From NCBI RefSeq assembly GCF_009646335.1, contig NZ_WJBU01000021.1:1-64000 (forward strand): a DNA stretch of 64,000 bases, read 5' to 3'. Positions within the stretch are counted from its first letter, which is position 1. The number at the start of each line of letters is the position of its first letter. The position numbers and the translations under genes are program-made. Shown piece by piece: positions 56,717 through 64,000 of the stretch. This DNA comes from Caenimonas koreensis DSM 17982. GTDB taxonomy: Bacteria > Pseudomonadota > Gammaproteobacteria > Burkholderiales > Burkholderiaceae_C. The notes below the pieces were generated by a model. That model was not told the DNA's origin and searched no databases. It was given only the letters and a program-made list of their open reading frames with translations.

Positions 56717-57796
56717 TTATCCCCTGTGACCTTTGGCCGCTGTGGCCGGCGCAGCGCACTCGCTGCACAACGCAAACGCGAGCCGGTGCAGCGCTTGCCA
56801 GCCATCGGCCGGCCAGCCCGGCGCCTTCAGGCCCTTGACGATCCCGTCGACCAGGTGGGCGGAATGCAGCAGGTTGTCCAGGCCCGTCGTTGACATTCGC
56901 GGCAACACGCGCTCGAACAGGCGCTCTTTGAGCCCCCACACGCGCTGCTCCCGCAATGCGACGGGCAAGGGCCGCCCCTCGGCCATCGAGTCTTTCACGC
57001 GCTTTAGCGCACGAATGTCCTCCGACAAGGTGTAGTGCACGAGCACCGCCGCTTCGCCCTCGGCCTTCAGGCCGTCGAGCATTCGCTGCACGCGCGCCAC
57101 CTGGCCAGCCAGCACGGCTTCGGACAACTTGAAGACGTCGTAGCGCGCGACATTGAGCACGGCACCCTCGACTTGTTCGAAGCTCAGCTCGCCCTGCGGA
57201 TAGAGCAGGCCCAGTTTCTGGATTTCCTGGTGGGCGGCGAGCAAGTTGCCTTCAACACGATCGGCGAAGAATTGCAGCGTGCGCTGGCCTTCATCGCCCT
57301 GCACCACGCGCTGGCCGTTCCTGGCGAGACGCTGCGAGATCCATTGCGTGAGTGCAGCGCGCTCGACCGGCGGCAACTCGATGGTGACGCCGTGTGATTC
57401 AAGCGCGCCAAACCATGCACCTTTTTTTGTCTGGTTATCGAGTTTGGGCAGGATCACCAGTGTGAGCGTGCTGTCGTTGCCGTCTGCGCTCTCGGCCAGC
57501 TGCTGCAAGGCGGGGCTGCCTTCCTTGCCGGGCTTGCCGGAAGGGATGCGCACTTCCACGAGCTGCTTGTCGGCAAAGAGACTGAGCGAGCCGCCCGCGA
57601 TGAGCACCTCGCTCCAGTCGAAATGCGCGCCAGCCACCGTGTGGACCGTGCGCTCGCCATAGCCTTGCGCGCGGGCCGCAGAGCGAATCGCATCGGCGGC
57701 TTCCTGCACAAGGAGCGGTTCGTCGCCGTGCAACGTGTAGAGGGACCTCAGTCCCTTTTGCAGATGAGGTCCAAGCTGGGCGGCGGCAAGCTGCAT
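56717..57796 (-). CDS. holA: DNA polymerase III delta subunit
   Basis: Clamp-loader subunit that opens the beta ring. 359 residues: [41 protein letters not shown] is the family opening. [22 protein letters not shown] and the following helical collar domain to the C-terminus fit. In relatives holA follows lptE directly; here lptE-leuS lies 2.5 kb away, separated by an rocD-lrp insertion. Confidence 0.94.
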   Translation of the reverse strand: MQLAAAQLGPHLQKGLRSLYTLHGDEPLLVQEAADAIRSAARAQGYGERTVHTVAGAHFDWSEVLIAGGSLSLFADKQLVEVRIPSGKPGKEGSPALQQLAESADGNDSTLTLVILPKLDNQTKKGAWFGALESHGVTIELPPVERAALTQWISQRLARNGQRVVQGDEGQRTLQFFADRVEGNLLAAHQEIQKLGLLYPQGELSFEQVEGAVLNVARYDVFKLSEAVLAGQVARVQRMLDGLKAEGEAAVLVHYTLSEDIRALKRVKDSMAEGRPLPVALREQRVWGLKERLFERVLPRMSTTGLDNLLHSAHLVDGIVKGLKAPGWPADGWQALHRLAFALCSECAAPATAAKGHRG

Positions 57797-57860
57797 GGAG
57801 CAAGAGTGTAGGCCCATGGCCGTTGCGCGCGAGCGCAGCGCGCGATGCTGGCCTCGCGCG

Positions 57861-58061
57861 TCAGCGGTGCGCGACAGTGGTGCTGGCCTGAAGCGCAGGC
57901 ATCGCAGCCTTTGACTTCGATTTGGACTGGGCGAGAACGGCGCCAGAGTCTTGCGGCGGATGGCCAATGAGGGCCATGGAGACAACGGTGACGAGGGTGA
58001 TGAAGACGGCGCCCGCAAAGGCGCAAAGACGGGAGAGCGAAGTGACAGGCGAGAAGTTCAC
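57861..58061 (-). CDS. Small hypothetical membrane protein
   Basis: A 66-residue frame from GTG at 58061, with one hydrophobic helix (LCAFAGAVFITLVTVVSMALI) and a Lys/Ser/Ala-rich end. It is short and its function is unknown, but the helix and codon use look like a real small inner-membrane or exported protein. It lies between holA and rocD on the minus strand. Confidence 0.5.
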   Translation of the reverse strand: MNFSPVTSLSRLCAFAGAVFITLVTVVSMALIGHPPQDSGAVLAQSKSKSKAAMPALQASTTVAHR

Positions 58062-58354
58062 AGATCGGATTTATGGGTGAATGCTGATCGCGCCGACCCG
58101 AACGGATTCGTGCGCAGAACAGCCGGGTTGTCGGCGATGTGGCGCCAGCTGGGGACCAACCGAAGCTAATGCTTAAGACCACATCAAGGGCTGCGAATTC
58201 TGCGCGAGCACCCACCTTTGTGCACCTAGACCAAGGCCTATGGCGCGAGCAAGAAAGCAAAAGGGCCTGGCCGCGCGCTTGCGGTCCAGACCCTTGAACG
58301 CCCGAAGGGGGGCGTTTGCGAGATGACGCCGTATTGGCGCCGTGACTGCGGCAG
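58062..58354. other. Gap between the small gene and rocD
   Basis: 293 bp with no convincing gene. A 7-bp stem, AACGCCC (58297-58303) with GGGCGTT (58310-58316), lies 39 bp past the rocD stop and could mark the end of its transcript, but it has no T-run on either strand. Nothing else stands out. Confidence 0.5.
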
Positions 58355-59683
58355 TTAAGCCATTGCGCGTTCGCCCAGTTCCTCGATCTCCAGCAGCTTG
58401 TCGATCTTCATCGCGAGGTCCATGGATGCGGACGACATCAGCCCCAGCTCCATGCACTTTTCATTGACGACCTGGCGGAAGATGCCGATGGCGTCTTCGA
58501 TCAGCTGCTCGCTGATGGTCAGCGGAGGCGCGAAGCGAATCACCGTCTCGTGTGTGTCCTTCGACAGCACGCCGCGGGCCGCAAGCCGCTCGATCATCTC
58601 GCGGCCGCTGGCCAGCTCCGGGTTCAGGTCAACGCCAACCCACAAACCACGTCCACGCACTGCGCGAATCAGGCCGCGGCTGTCTTCCATCACGCCGCGC
58701 AGGCCCGACAGCAGCTGCTCGCCCAGGCGTGCACTGCGCTCGACCAGCTTCTCGTCTTCGATCACCTTGAGTGCTTCCAGGCCGACTGCGGCGGCGAGGG
58801 CGTTGCCGCCGAACGTCGAGCCGTGGCTGCCAGGGCTGAACACATCCATCACGCGGGCGTCAGCGAGGAACGCGCTCACCGCCATCACGCCGCCGCCGAG
58901 TGCCTTGCCAAGGATCAAACCGTCAGGCCGGATGCCTTCGTGCTCGAACGCAAACAGCTTGCCTGTGCGCCCCAGACCCGACTGGATTTCGTCGGTGATC
59001 AGCAGCACGTTGTTCTGGGTGCACCACTCGCGCAGTTGCTTGAAGAAGCCGCGCGGCGGAACGACAACGCCAGCCTCGCCCTGGATCGGCTCGATCAACA
59101 CGGCGCAGGTGTTGGCCGTCGTTGCGGCGCGCACGCTTGCCATGTCGCCGAAGTCAAAGTGCTTGAAGCCACCGGCGAACGGGCCGAAGCCGTCACGGTA
59201 CTCATCTTCTGTCGAGAAGCCAATGATGGTGCTGGTGCGGCCGTGGAAGTTGCCGCGGGCGACCAGGATCTCGGCCTGGCCATCAACGATACCCTTGACG
59301 CGATTGCCCCAGCGGCGCGCGCACTTGATGGCCGTCTCGACGCCTTCAGCGCCGGTGGTCATCGGCAACGCGCGCTCAAAGCCGGTCATCTCGCAAAGCT
59401 TTTCAAGGAAGGGGCCGAGCGCGGTGCCGTGATACGCGCGGGAGGTGACAGCAACTTTTTCCAGCTGGCGCTGGGCGGCGGCCACCACGCGCGGGTGCAG
59501 GTGGCCATGACTCACAGCGGAATACGCACTCATCATGTCGATGTATTCGCGTCCTTCGACGTCCCAGACGATGCAGTCCTTCGCATGGTCCACGACAACC
59601 GGGACGGGCGCGTAGTTGCGTGCGCCGAAGCGGTTCTCTTTGCCAATGAATTCTTGGGAAGTGGCCGTCGTTTTCATGTCCAT
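58355..59683 (-). CDS. rocD: Ornithine aminotransferase-like class III aminotransferase
   Basis: PLP enzyme converting ornithine to glutamate semialdehyde, the substrate of ProC. 442 residues, including MTTGAEGVETAIKCARRWG, FHGRTSTIIGFS, LLITDEIQSGLGRTGK and the PLP-Lys segment LILGKALGGGVM. The ATG at 59683 follows AGGAG. Downstream of an lrp gene on the same strand, and close to proA; a link between arginine degradation and proline synthesis is inferred. Confidence 0.9.
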   Translation of the reverse strand: MDMKTTATSQEFIGKENRFGARNYAPVPVVVDHAKDCIVWDVEGREYIDMMSAYSAVSHGHLHPRVVAAAQRQLEKVAVTSRAYHGTALGPFLEKLCEMTGFERALPMTTGAEGVETAIKCARRWGNRVKGIVDGQAEILVARGNFHGRTSTIIGFSTEDEYRDGFGPFAGGFKHFDFGDMASVRAATTANTCAVLIEPIQGEAGVVVPPRGFFKQLREWCTQNNVLLITDEIQSGLGRTGKLFAFEHEGIRPDGLILGKALGGGVMAVSAFLADARVMDVFSPGSHGSTFGGNALAAAVGLEALKVIEDEKLVERSARLGEQLLSGLRGVMEDSRGLIRAVRGRGLWVGVDLNPELASGREMIERLAARGVLSKDTHETVIRFAPPLTISEQLIEDAIGIFRQVVNEKCMELGLMSSASMDLAMKIDKLLEIEELGERAMA

Positions 59684-59788
59684 GGGGTGCTCCTGGGTCA
59701 ATGCCGGAAGTATGCGGGGGCCGGCTGTGCGGCACGCGTGAATCGGCAGGCAGGTGACGGCGGCAACGGCTGTGCTGGAGCGATTTCA

Positions 59789-59803
59789 CTTCCGAATCGG
59801 AAG
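59789..59803. promoter_or_regulatory. Perfect 15-bp palindrome upstream of rocD
   Basis: CTTCCGA-A-TCGGAAG, in the 137-bp gap between lrp and rocD. A perfect inverted repeat of 7 bp per side around one base. It is a strong candidate for the binding site of the Lrp-type regulator encoded just upstream. Inference from position and symmetry. Confidence 0.6.
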
Positions 59804-59820
59804 CGGCCCGTGAAGAACGC

Positions 59821-60309
59821 TCAGTTGCGATGTGAGGAATGGGCCGCGGGTAACGGAAAGCCCGCGAACTCCTTGATGGTCTGCAGCTCGATGTTGGTGA
59901 CGATTTTTTCGACGCCAAGCGATGTGTCGTCGAGCCATTCGTTGATCAGCCGGTGATACACGTCCAGGCTCGTGCAGGCGATCCGTGCGATGTAGTCATA
60001 GCGGCCACTGATCACATAGCAGGCGACGACTTCTGTCGTTTGTGCCATCCGCTTCTCGAACTTCTGGATGGTCGCCTGGCGCTGGTCCTTGAGCGCGATC
60101 TCCGCAAAGACGCAGATTTGCTGGCCCAGCGCCGAGCGGCTGACCAGTGCCCGGTAGCCCTCGATCATTCCCTCGGATTCGAGCTTGCGCACGCGATTGA
60201 GCGTGGCGCGGGCGGACAGGTGAATTGCCTCGGACAACGCCTGCACCGTCGTGCGGCCGTCACGCTGCAACAAGTCGAGCAGCTTCAGGTCCGCGCGGTC
60301 CAGTTCCAT
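59821..60309 (-). CDS. Lrp/AsnC-family transcriptional regulator
   Basis: A 162-residue regulator: HTH in DLKLLDLLQRDGRTTVQALSEAIHLSARATLNRVRKLESEG, then the RAM ligand-binding domain (VFAEIALKDQ, VVACYVISGRYDYI). It lies directly upstream of rocD and probably controls it in response to ornithine, arginine or proline; that is inference from neighbourhood. Confidence 0.92.
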   Translation of the reverse strand: MELDRADLKLLDLLQRDGRTTVQALSEAIHLSARATLNRVRKLESEGMIEGYRALVSRSALGQQICVFAEIALKDQRQATIQKFEKRMAQTTEVVACYVISGRYDYIARIACTSLDVYHRLINEWLDDTSLGVEKIVTNIELQTIKEFAGFPLPAAHSSHRN

Positions 60310-60325
60310 CTGCCGCGTGTTCCGG

Positions 60326-60907
60326 CTAGAGCGACTTGACGGCCGCCAGGCGCCGCAACAATTGCTGGACGATATCGCTTTGCATGTCGCGGTACAGCAG
60401 CCCCTCTTCGGCTTCCTTGGAGAGCACGGCCGACTCGTTGAAGCTGATGTCGCGTTGCTGGAGCAGTTCAGTTTCCGGGATCAGCTCTTTGCCTTGTGGT
60501 GTGCGCAGCTTGAACTTGAACCGCACGCGCAGCTGGAACTCGCGCACCTGGCCGGAAGCATTCAGGCCCACAACCACCTTCTCGCGCTGGTCAACCAGCG
60601 CATCGAGGATGACCTGGGCCTTGTCCGGCGGGCTGCCTTCGGGCAGCACGGTCACGGCGCCGGACGCAGCGATGGTGCGGATCAGCTCGGTGCCGAGCGT
60701 GGAGCGCGGCGCAGTTCCGATCAGGATCGTGTTGAACGTGAAATTCGGCGCCTGTCGCAACTGGAAGCCGCAGCCTGCGAGGCCAACCAGCCCGCCTAGC
60801 CCGGCCAGCAGGAAGGACCGCCGCGCCAGCGAGCTCGACTGGCGCGCAGCAGCCCCATCGCGCGGCAGCGCAGTGCATGTCATGGCAGGCGTGGAGGCGC
60901 TTCTCAT
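60326..60907 (-). CDS. lptE: LPS assembly lipoprotein LptE
   Basis: Outer-membrane lipoprotein plug of LptD. 193 residues with an N-terminal positively charged part, a hydrophobic stretch, and a lipobox [15 protein letters not shown] (Cys about 46). Its ATG overlaps the leuS stop (ATGA), so it is co-translated. The usual leuS-lptE order is kept, but holA does not follow. Confidence 0.92.
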   Translation of the reverse strand: MRSASTPAMTCTALPRDGAAARQSSSLARRSFLLAGLGGLVGLAGCGFQLRQAPNFTFNTILIGTAPRSTLGTELIRTIAASGAVTVLPEGSPPDKAQVILDALVDQREKVVVGLNASGQVREFQLRVRFKFKLRTPQGKELIPETELLQQRDISFNESAVLSKEAEEGLLYRDMQSDIVQQLLRRLAAVKSL

Positions 60908-63531
60908 GCGACCACCACATTCACGAGCCGTCCAGGCACGACGATGATCTTTTTCACCGAGCCGCCCGCCGCAAACTTGATGGTTTCCTCATGTGCGGCG
61001 GCCAGCTTCTCGATCTCGTCCCTGGAAGCTGTGGCCGACACGCGGATCGAGCCGCGAAGCTTGCCGTTGACCTGCAGCATCAGCTCGACTTCATCCTGCA
61101 CCAGCGCAGACTCATCCACACTCGGCCACGGCGCATCGGTCAGCTCGCCGAATTCCTTTGCGTAGCCCAGCTGCTGCCACAGCTCTTGCGCGATATGCGG
61201 CGTGGCCGGATACAGCACGCGCACCAGGATGCCGAAGCCTTCGCGCACGGCAGCGGCCGCATTGGCCTCTGCCGCACCCTTGAAGTCTTCGAGCGCGTTC
61301 AACAGTTTCATCGCGCCCGACACCACGGTGTTGTATTGCATGCGCTGGTAGTCGTAGTCCACCTGCTTGAGCACTGTGTGCACTTCAAAGCGCAGCGCCC
61401 GGGCCTTGGCACCGTAGCCAGACGCGTCGGCCTTTGCTGCGCCTTCGCCCATCTTCACGCCGAAGTTCCAGACGCGGCGCAGGAAGCGGTACGAGCCTTC
61501 GAGCGCCGCATCGTTCCATTCGAGCGTGGCTTCGGGCGGCGCCGTGAACATCGTGTACAGGCGCGCTGTATCAGCGCCGAATTTTTCGATGATGTCCTGC
61601 GGATCGACTCCGTTGTTCTTGGACTTGGACATCGTTGTCCAGCCCTCGTACGTCACGGGCAGGCCGTCGTCTTTCGCCCTGGCGGAAATCACCTTGGCGT
61701 GTTCGTCACGCTCGATGTCGAGGTCGTGCGCCCAGTAGTACTGCTTGCCGGCCTTCTCGCCGGTGCGCACAAAGGCTTCGTTCAACACCATGCCCTGCGT
61801 CAGCAGTTTGGTGAACGGCTCGTCCACACGCACGAGCCCGAGGTCCCGCATGACCTTCGTCCAGAAGCGCGCGTAGAGCAAGTGCAGGATCGCGTGTTCG
61901 ATGCCGCCGATGTATTGGTCCATCGGCATCCAGTACGCTGCGCCGCCGGCGACCATCGCCTTGTCGTTCTTGGGGTCGCAGTAGCGCATGTAGTACCACG
62001 ATGAATCGACAAAGGTGTCCATCGTGTCGGTCTCGCGGCGCGACGGCTTGCCGCAGATCGGGCAGCTGCACGCCAGGAAATCTTCGCGCTTGTTCAGCGG
62101 ATTGCCAGAGCCGTCGGGCACGCAGTCTTGCGGCAGGACCACGGGCAGGTCGGCTTCGGGCACGGGTACGGCCCCATGCGCTTCGCAGTGGATGATCGGG
62201 ATCGGCGTGCCCCAGTAACGCTGGCGGCTCACGCCCCAGTCACGCAGGCGCCACGTTGTCTTCTTCTCGCCGAGGCCCTTTTGCTGGAGCACATGTGCCA
62301 CCGCATTCACGGCCTCGCGATACGTGAAGCCGCTGAAGTTCTCGGAGTTGATGGTGACGCCTCGCTCCTTGTCGCCATACCAGTCGTGCCACTGCTTGTA
62401 GTCGTAGTGCTCGCCATCCACATGCACCACTTGCATGATCGGCAGGTTGTACTTGAGCGCGAACGCGAAGTCGCGCTCGTCGTGGCCGGGCACGCCCATG
62501 ACGGCACCGTCGCCATAGCCCATGAGCACATAGTTGCCGACCCACACGTCGATCGGCTCTTCAGTGACGGGGTGGAACACCACCAGCCCTGTCGACATGC
62601 CCACCTTCTCGCGCGCTGCGAGTTCGGCCTCGGTCGTGCCACCTTTCTTGCAGTCTTCAATGAAGGCCGCGAGCCTCGCGTTCGTGCGCGCCGCATGCTG
62701 TGCAAGCGGGTGCTCGGGCGCGACAGCGCAGAACGTCACGCCCATGATCGTGTCGGCACGCGTGGTGAAGACGTACATGCGGCCATCGCCGATCAACTCG
62801 CCATCAACGCCGCGGATCTCGTGTGTGAACGCAAAGCGCACGCCCTCGCTCTTGCCGATCCAGTTCTCCTGCATCAGCTTCACACGCTCGGGCCAGCCGG
62901 GCAGCTTGTGCTGCACGTGGTCGAGCAGCTCTTCGGCGTAATCGGTGATCTTCAGGTAGTAGCCAGGAATCTCGCGGCGCTCGACAGGCGCGCCTGTGCG
63001 CCAACCCTTGCCATCGATCACCTGCTCATTGGCAAGCACCGTCTGGTCCACCGGGTCCCAGTTCACGACTTGCGTCTTGCGATACGCAATGCCCTTTTCA
63101 AGCATCTTCAGGAACAACCACTGGTTCCAGCGGTAGTAATCCGGGTCGCAGGTGGCAACCTCACGACTCCAGTCGATGGCCAGACCCATCGCCTGCATCT
63201 GCTTTTTCATGTAAGCGATGTTGTCGTACGTCCACTTTGCAGGCGGCACCTTGTTCTTGATCGCTGCGTTCTCTGCGGGCAGTCCGAATGCGTCCCAGCC
63301 CATCGGCATCAGGACGTTGTAGCCGTTCATGCGCAGGTAGCGCGTGAGCATGTCGTTGATCGTGTAGTTGCGCACGTGCCCCATATGCAGCTTGCCGCTG
63401 GGGTAGGGCAGCATGGAACACGCGTAGAACTTCTTCTTGCTCAAGTCTTCGGTCACGCGATAGGCATCGCGCGCGGTCCAGTGCGCTTGCGCTGATCGCT
63501 CGACCTCGGCGGGTGTGTATTTCTCTTGCAT
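60904..63531 (-). CDS. leuS: Leucyl-tRNA synthetase
   Basis: Class I enzyme charging tRNA-Leu with post-transfer editing. 875 residues. The HIGH-type motif is [15 protein letters not shown] and the KMSKS-type is [14 protein letters not shown]; the editing (CP1) domain is in between. The start ATG at 63531 gives [11 protein letters not shown], as in relatives. A 12-bp hairpin ends 5 bp before this ATG. It is the first gene of leuS-lptE. Confidence 0.97.
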   Translation of the reverse strand: MQEKYTPAEVERSAQAHWTARDAYRVTEDLSKKKFYACSMLPYPSGKLHMGHVRNYTINDMLTRYLRMNGYNVLMPMGWDAFGLPAENAAIKNKVPPAKWTYDNIAYMKKQMQAMGLAIDWSREVATCDPDYYRWNQWLFLKMLEKGIAYRKTQVVNWDPVDQTVLANEQVIDGKGWRTGAPVERREIPGYYLKITDYAEELLDHVQHKLPGWPERVKLMQENWIGKSEGVRFAFTHEIRGVDGELIGDGRMYVFTTRADTIMGVTFCAVAPEHPLAQHAARTNARLAAFIEDCKKGGTTEAELAAREKVGMSTGLVVFHPVTEEPIDVWVGNYVLMGYGDGAVMGVPGHDERDFAFALKYNLPIMQVVHVDGEHYDYKQWHDWYGDKERGVTINSENFSGFTYREAVNAVAHVLQQKGLGEKKTTWRLRDWGVSRQRYWGTPIPIIHCEAHGAVPVPEADLPVVLPQDCVPDGSGNPLNKREDFLACSCPICGKPSRRETDTMDTFVDSSWYYMRYCDPKNDKAMVAGGAAYWMPMDQYIGGIEHAILHLLYARFWTKVMRDLGLVRVDEPFTKLLTQGMVLNEAFVRTGEKAGKQYYWAHDLDIERDEHAKVISARAKDDGLPVTYEGWTTMSKSKNNGVDPQDIIEKFGADTARLYTMFTAPPEATLEWNDAALEGSYRFLRRVWNFGVKMGEGAAKADASGYGAKARALRFEVHTVLKQVDYDYQRMQYNTVVSGAMKLLNALEDFKGAAEANAAAAVREGFGILVRVLYPATPHIAQELWQQLGYAKEFGELTDAPWPSVDESALVQDEVELMLQVNGKLRGSIRVSATASRDEIEKLAAAHEETIKFAAGGSVKKIIVVPGRLVNVVVA

Positions 63532-63536
63532 AAATC

Positions 63537-63566
63537 ACGCATGCCCGCAACAGGCGGGCCATGCGT
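63537..63566 (-). promoter_or_regulatory. Stable hairpin just before the leuS start codon
   Basis: ACGCATGCCCGC and GCGGGCCATGCGT pair (one bulge) around AACAG, and on the minus strand the 3' arm ends 5 nt before the leuS ATG. No Shine-Dalgarno is seen between. It may end the upstream exbD-type transcript or cover the leuS ribosome site. There is no T-run, so a terminator is not certain. Confidence 0.6.
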
Positions 63567-63582
63567 TGATTCTACGGGTGGG

Positions 63583-64000
63583 CTAGCGCTTTGGCGCGGT
63601 TGACGGCGTGGGCGCAGGTGCCGTCTTCGCAGCTGGCGCTGCTGCGGCGGCTGCCGGGTCGGCAATGAACCCGATGCGGTTCAGGCCCGCCGTCTGCGCC
63701 GTGCCCATCACCTCGACAATGCGCCCGTACTGCACGAGCTTGTCGGCGCGCAGCTGGATTTCGGTGTCGGGGCTGTTGCGGCCGATCTGGGTGAGCCGCT
63801 GCTCCAGCTCAGGCTGGCTCACTGGCTTGTCGTCGAGAAACGCCTGACCGCCGCGGTCAAGCACGATCGTCACGAACTTGGGTGCGTCGCTCGGCTTCGC
63901 CGCCGGCGTCTTCGGCAAGTCGAGCCGGATCGAACTGGCGAGCAGGGGCGCGGTGAGAATGAAGATCACCACCAGCACCAGCATCACGTCAACGAGCGGC
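63583..64000 (-). CDS. ExbD/TolR-type biopolymer transport protein, N-terminal end missing
   Basis: At least 139 residues, cut on the 5' side by the window end. It begins in the membrane helix PLVDVMLVLVVIFILTAPLLA, with the essential Asp of ExbD/TolR (PLVDVML). The periplasmic part follows (DLPKTPAAKPSDAPKFVTIVLDRG) and a C-terminal Ala/Pro/Thr tail. It couples the proton motive force to TonB or to Tol-Pal. Whether it is ExbD or TolR cannot be told without its partner gene, off the window. Confidence 0.9.
   Translation of the reverse strand, partial: PLVDVMLVLVVIFILTAPLLASSIRLDLPKTPAAKPSDAPKFVTIVLDRGGQAFLDDKPVSQPELEQRLTQIGRNSPDTEIQLRADKLVQYGRIVEVMGTAQTAGLNRIGFIADPAAAAAAPAAKTAPAPTPSTAPKR

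Noticed and set aside
58297..58316. Hairpin as terminator of rocD
   Set aside because: Stem is only 7 bp and there is no T-run on either strand; kept only as a note in the gap entry.

Overview
The window is a GC-rich chromosomal segment of a betaproteobacterium in the order Burkholderiales, most like the Comamonadaceae. Signs of this are the tRNA-Tyr/Gly/Thr-tuf block, two Bug-type (TctC) solute-binding proteins, the GshA/GshB pair, Kup, PpK2-type polyphosphate:AMP phosphotransferase, the lptA-lptB-rpoN block, leuS-lptE, and a GC-rich hairpin repeat placed between co-directional genes. I saw no integrase, insertion sequence, phage module or CRISPR array.

Layout: 0-0.6 kb holds the start of tuf and three tRNA genes. 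0.7-7.4 kb is ung and a trp operon (trpE-trpG-ltaE-lysE-trpD-trpC, read leftward) with a short Trp-containing leader ORF ahead of trpE. 7.5-18.3 kb is a mainly rightward run: a chalcone-isomerase-like exported protein, thiL, a secreted nuclease, a Bug protein with a flavin monooxygenase, pgpA, pncC, LysR regulators, a Tat/lipobox nitroreductase-like protein, and a haloacetate-dehalogenase-like hydrolase. 18.3-18.9 kb is a yefM-yoeB toxin-antitoxin pair with a readable promoter/operator. 18.9-28.5 kb holds a GltB-like FMN protein, then a leftward block of core envelope and regulation genes (PIN protein, THUMP methyltransferase, rpoN, lptB, lptA, dsbA, SPOR protein, argS).

28.6-41.3 kb is metabolic and accessory: two PsiF-repeat proteins, DUF2214, a LysR regulator with a CaiB-type CoA-transferase, an unusual NadR-like bifunctional protein, a Bug protein with a HisC-like aminotransferase, an L-2-haloacid dehalogenase, malate synthase G, a GNAT protein, and a SulP transporter fused to STAS and cyclic-nucleotide domains.

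41.3-43.7 kb holds the least explained part: a tandem duplication of about 1.18 kb giving two paralogous ~352-residue proteins with an F-box-like segment. Both copies keep an upstream region with two 13-bp direct repeats spaced 18 bp apart and a TATAA-like -10. 43.7-64 kb returns to ordinary genes: a fused CoA-transferase, an MFS exporter, a class II amidotransferase, gshB, kup, polyphosphate:AMP phosphotransferase, an MscS-type channel with a cyclic-nucleotide domain, gshA, proA, holA, then an rocD-lrp insertion that splits holA from lptE-leuS, and finally the cut 5' part of an exbD/tolR gene.

All function calls are made by reading translated sequence and known family motifs; no database search was run.
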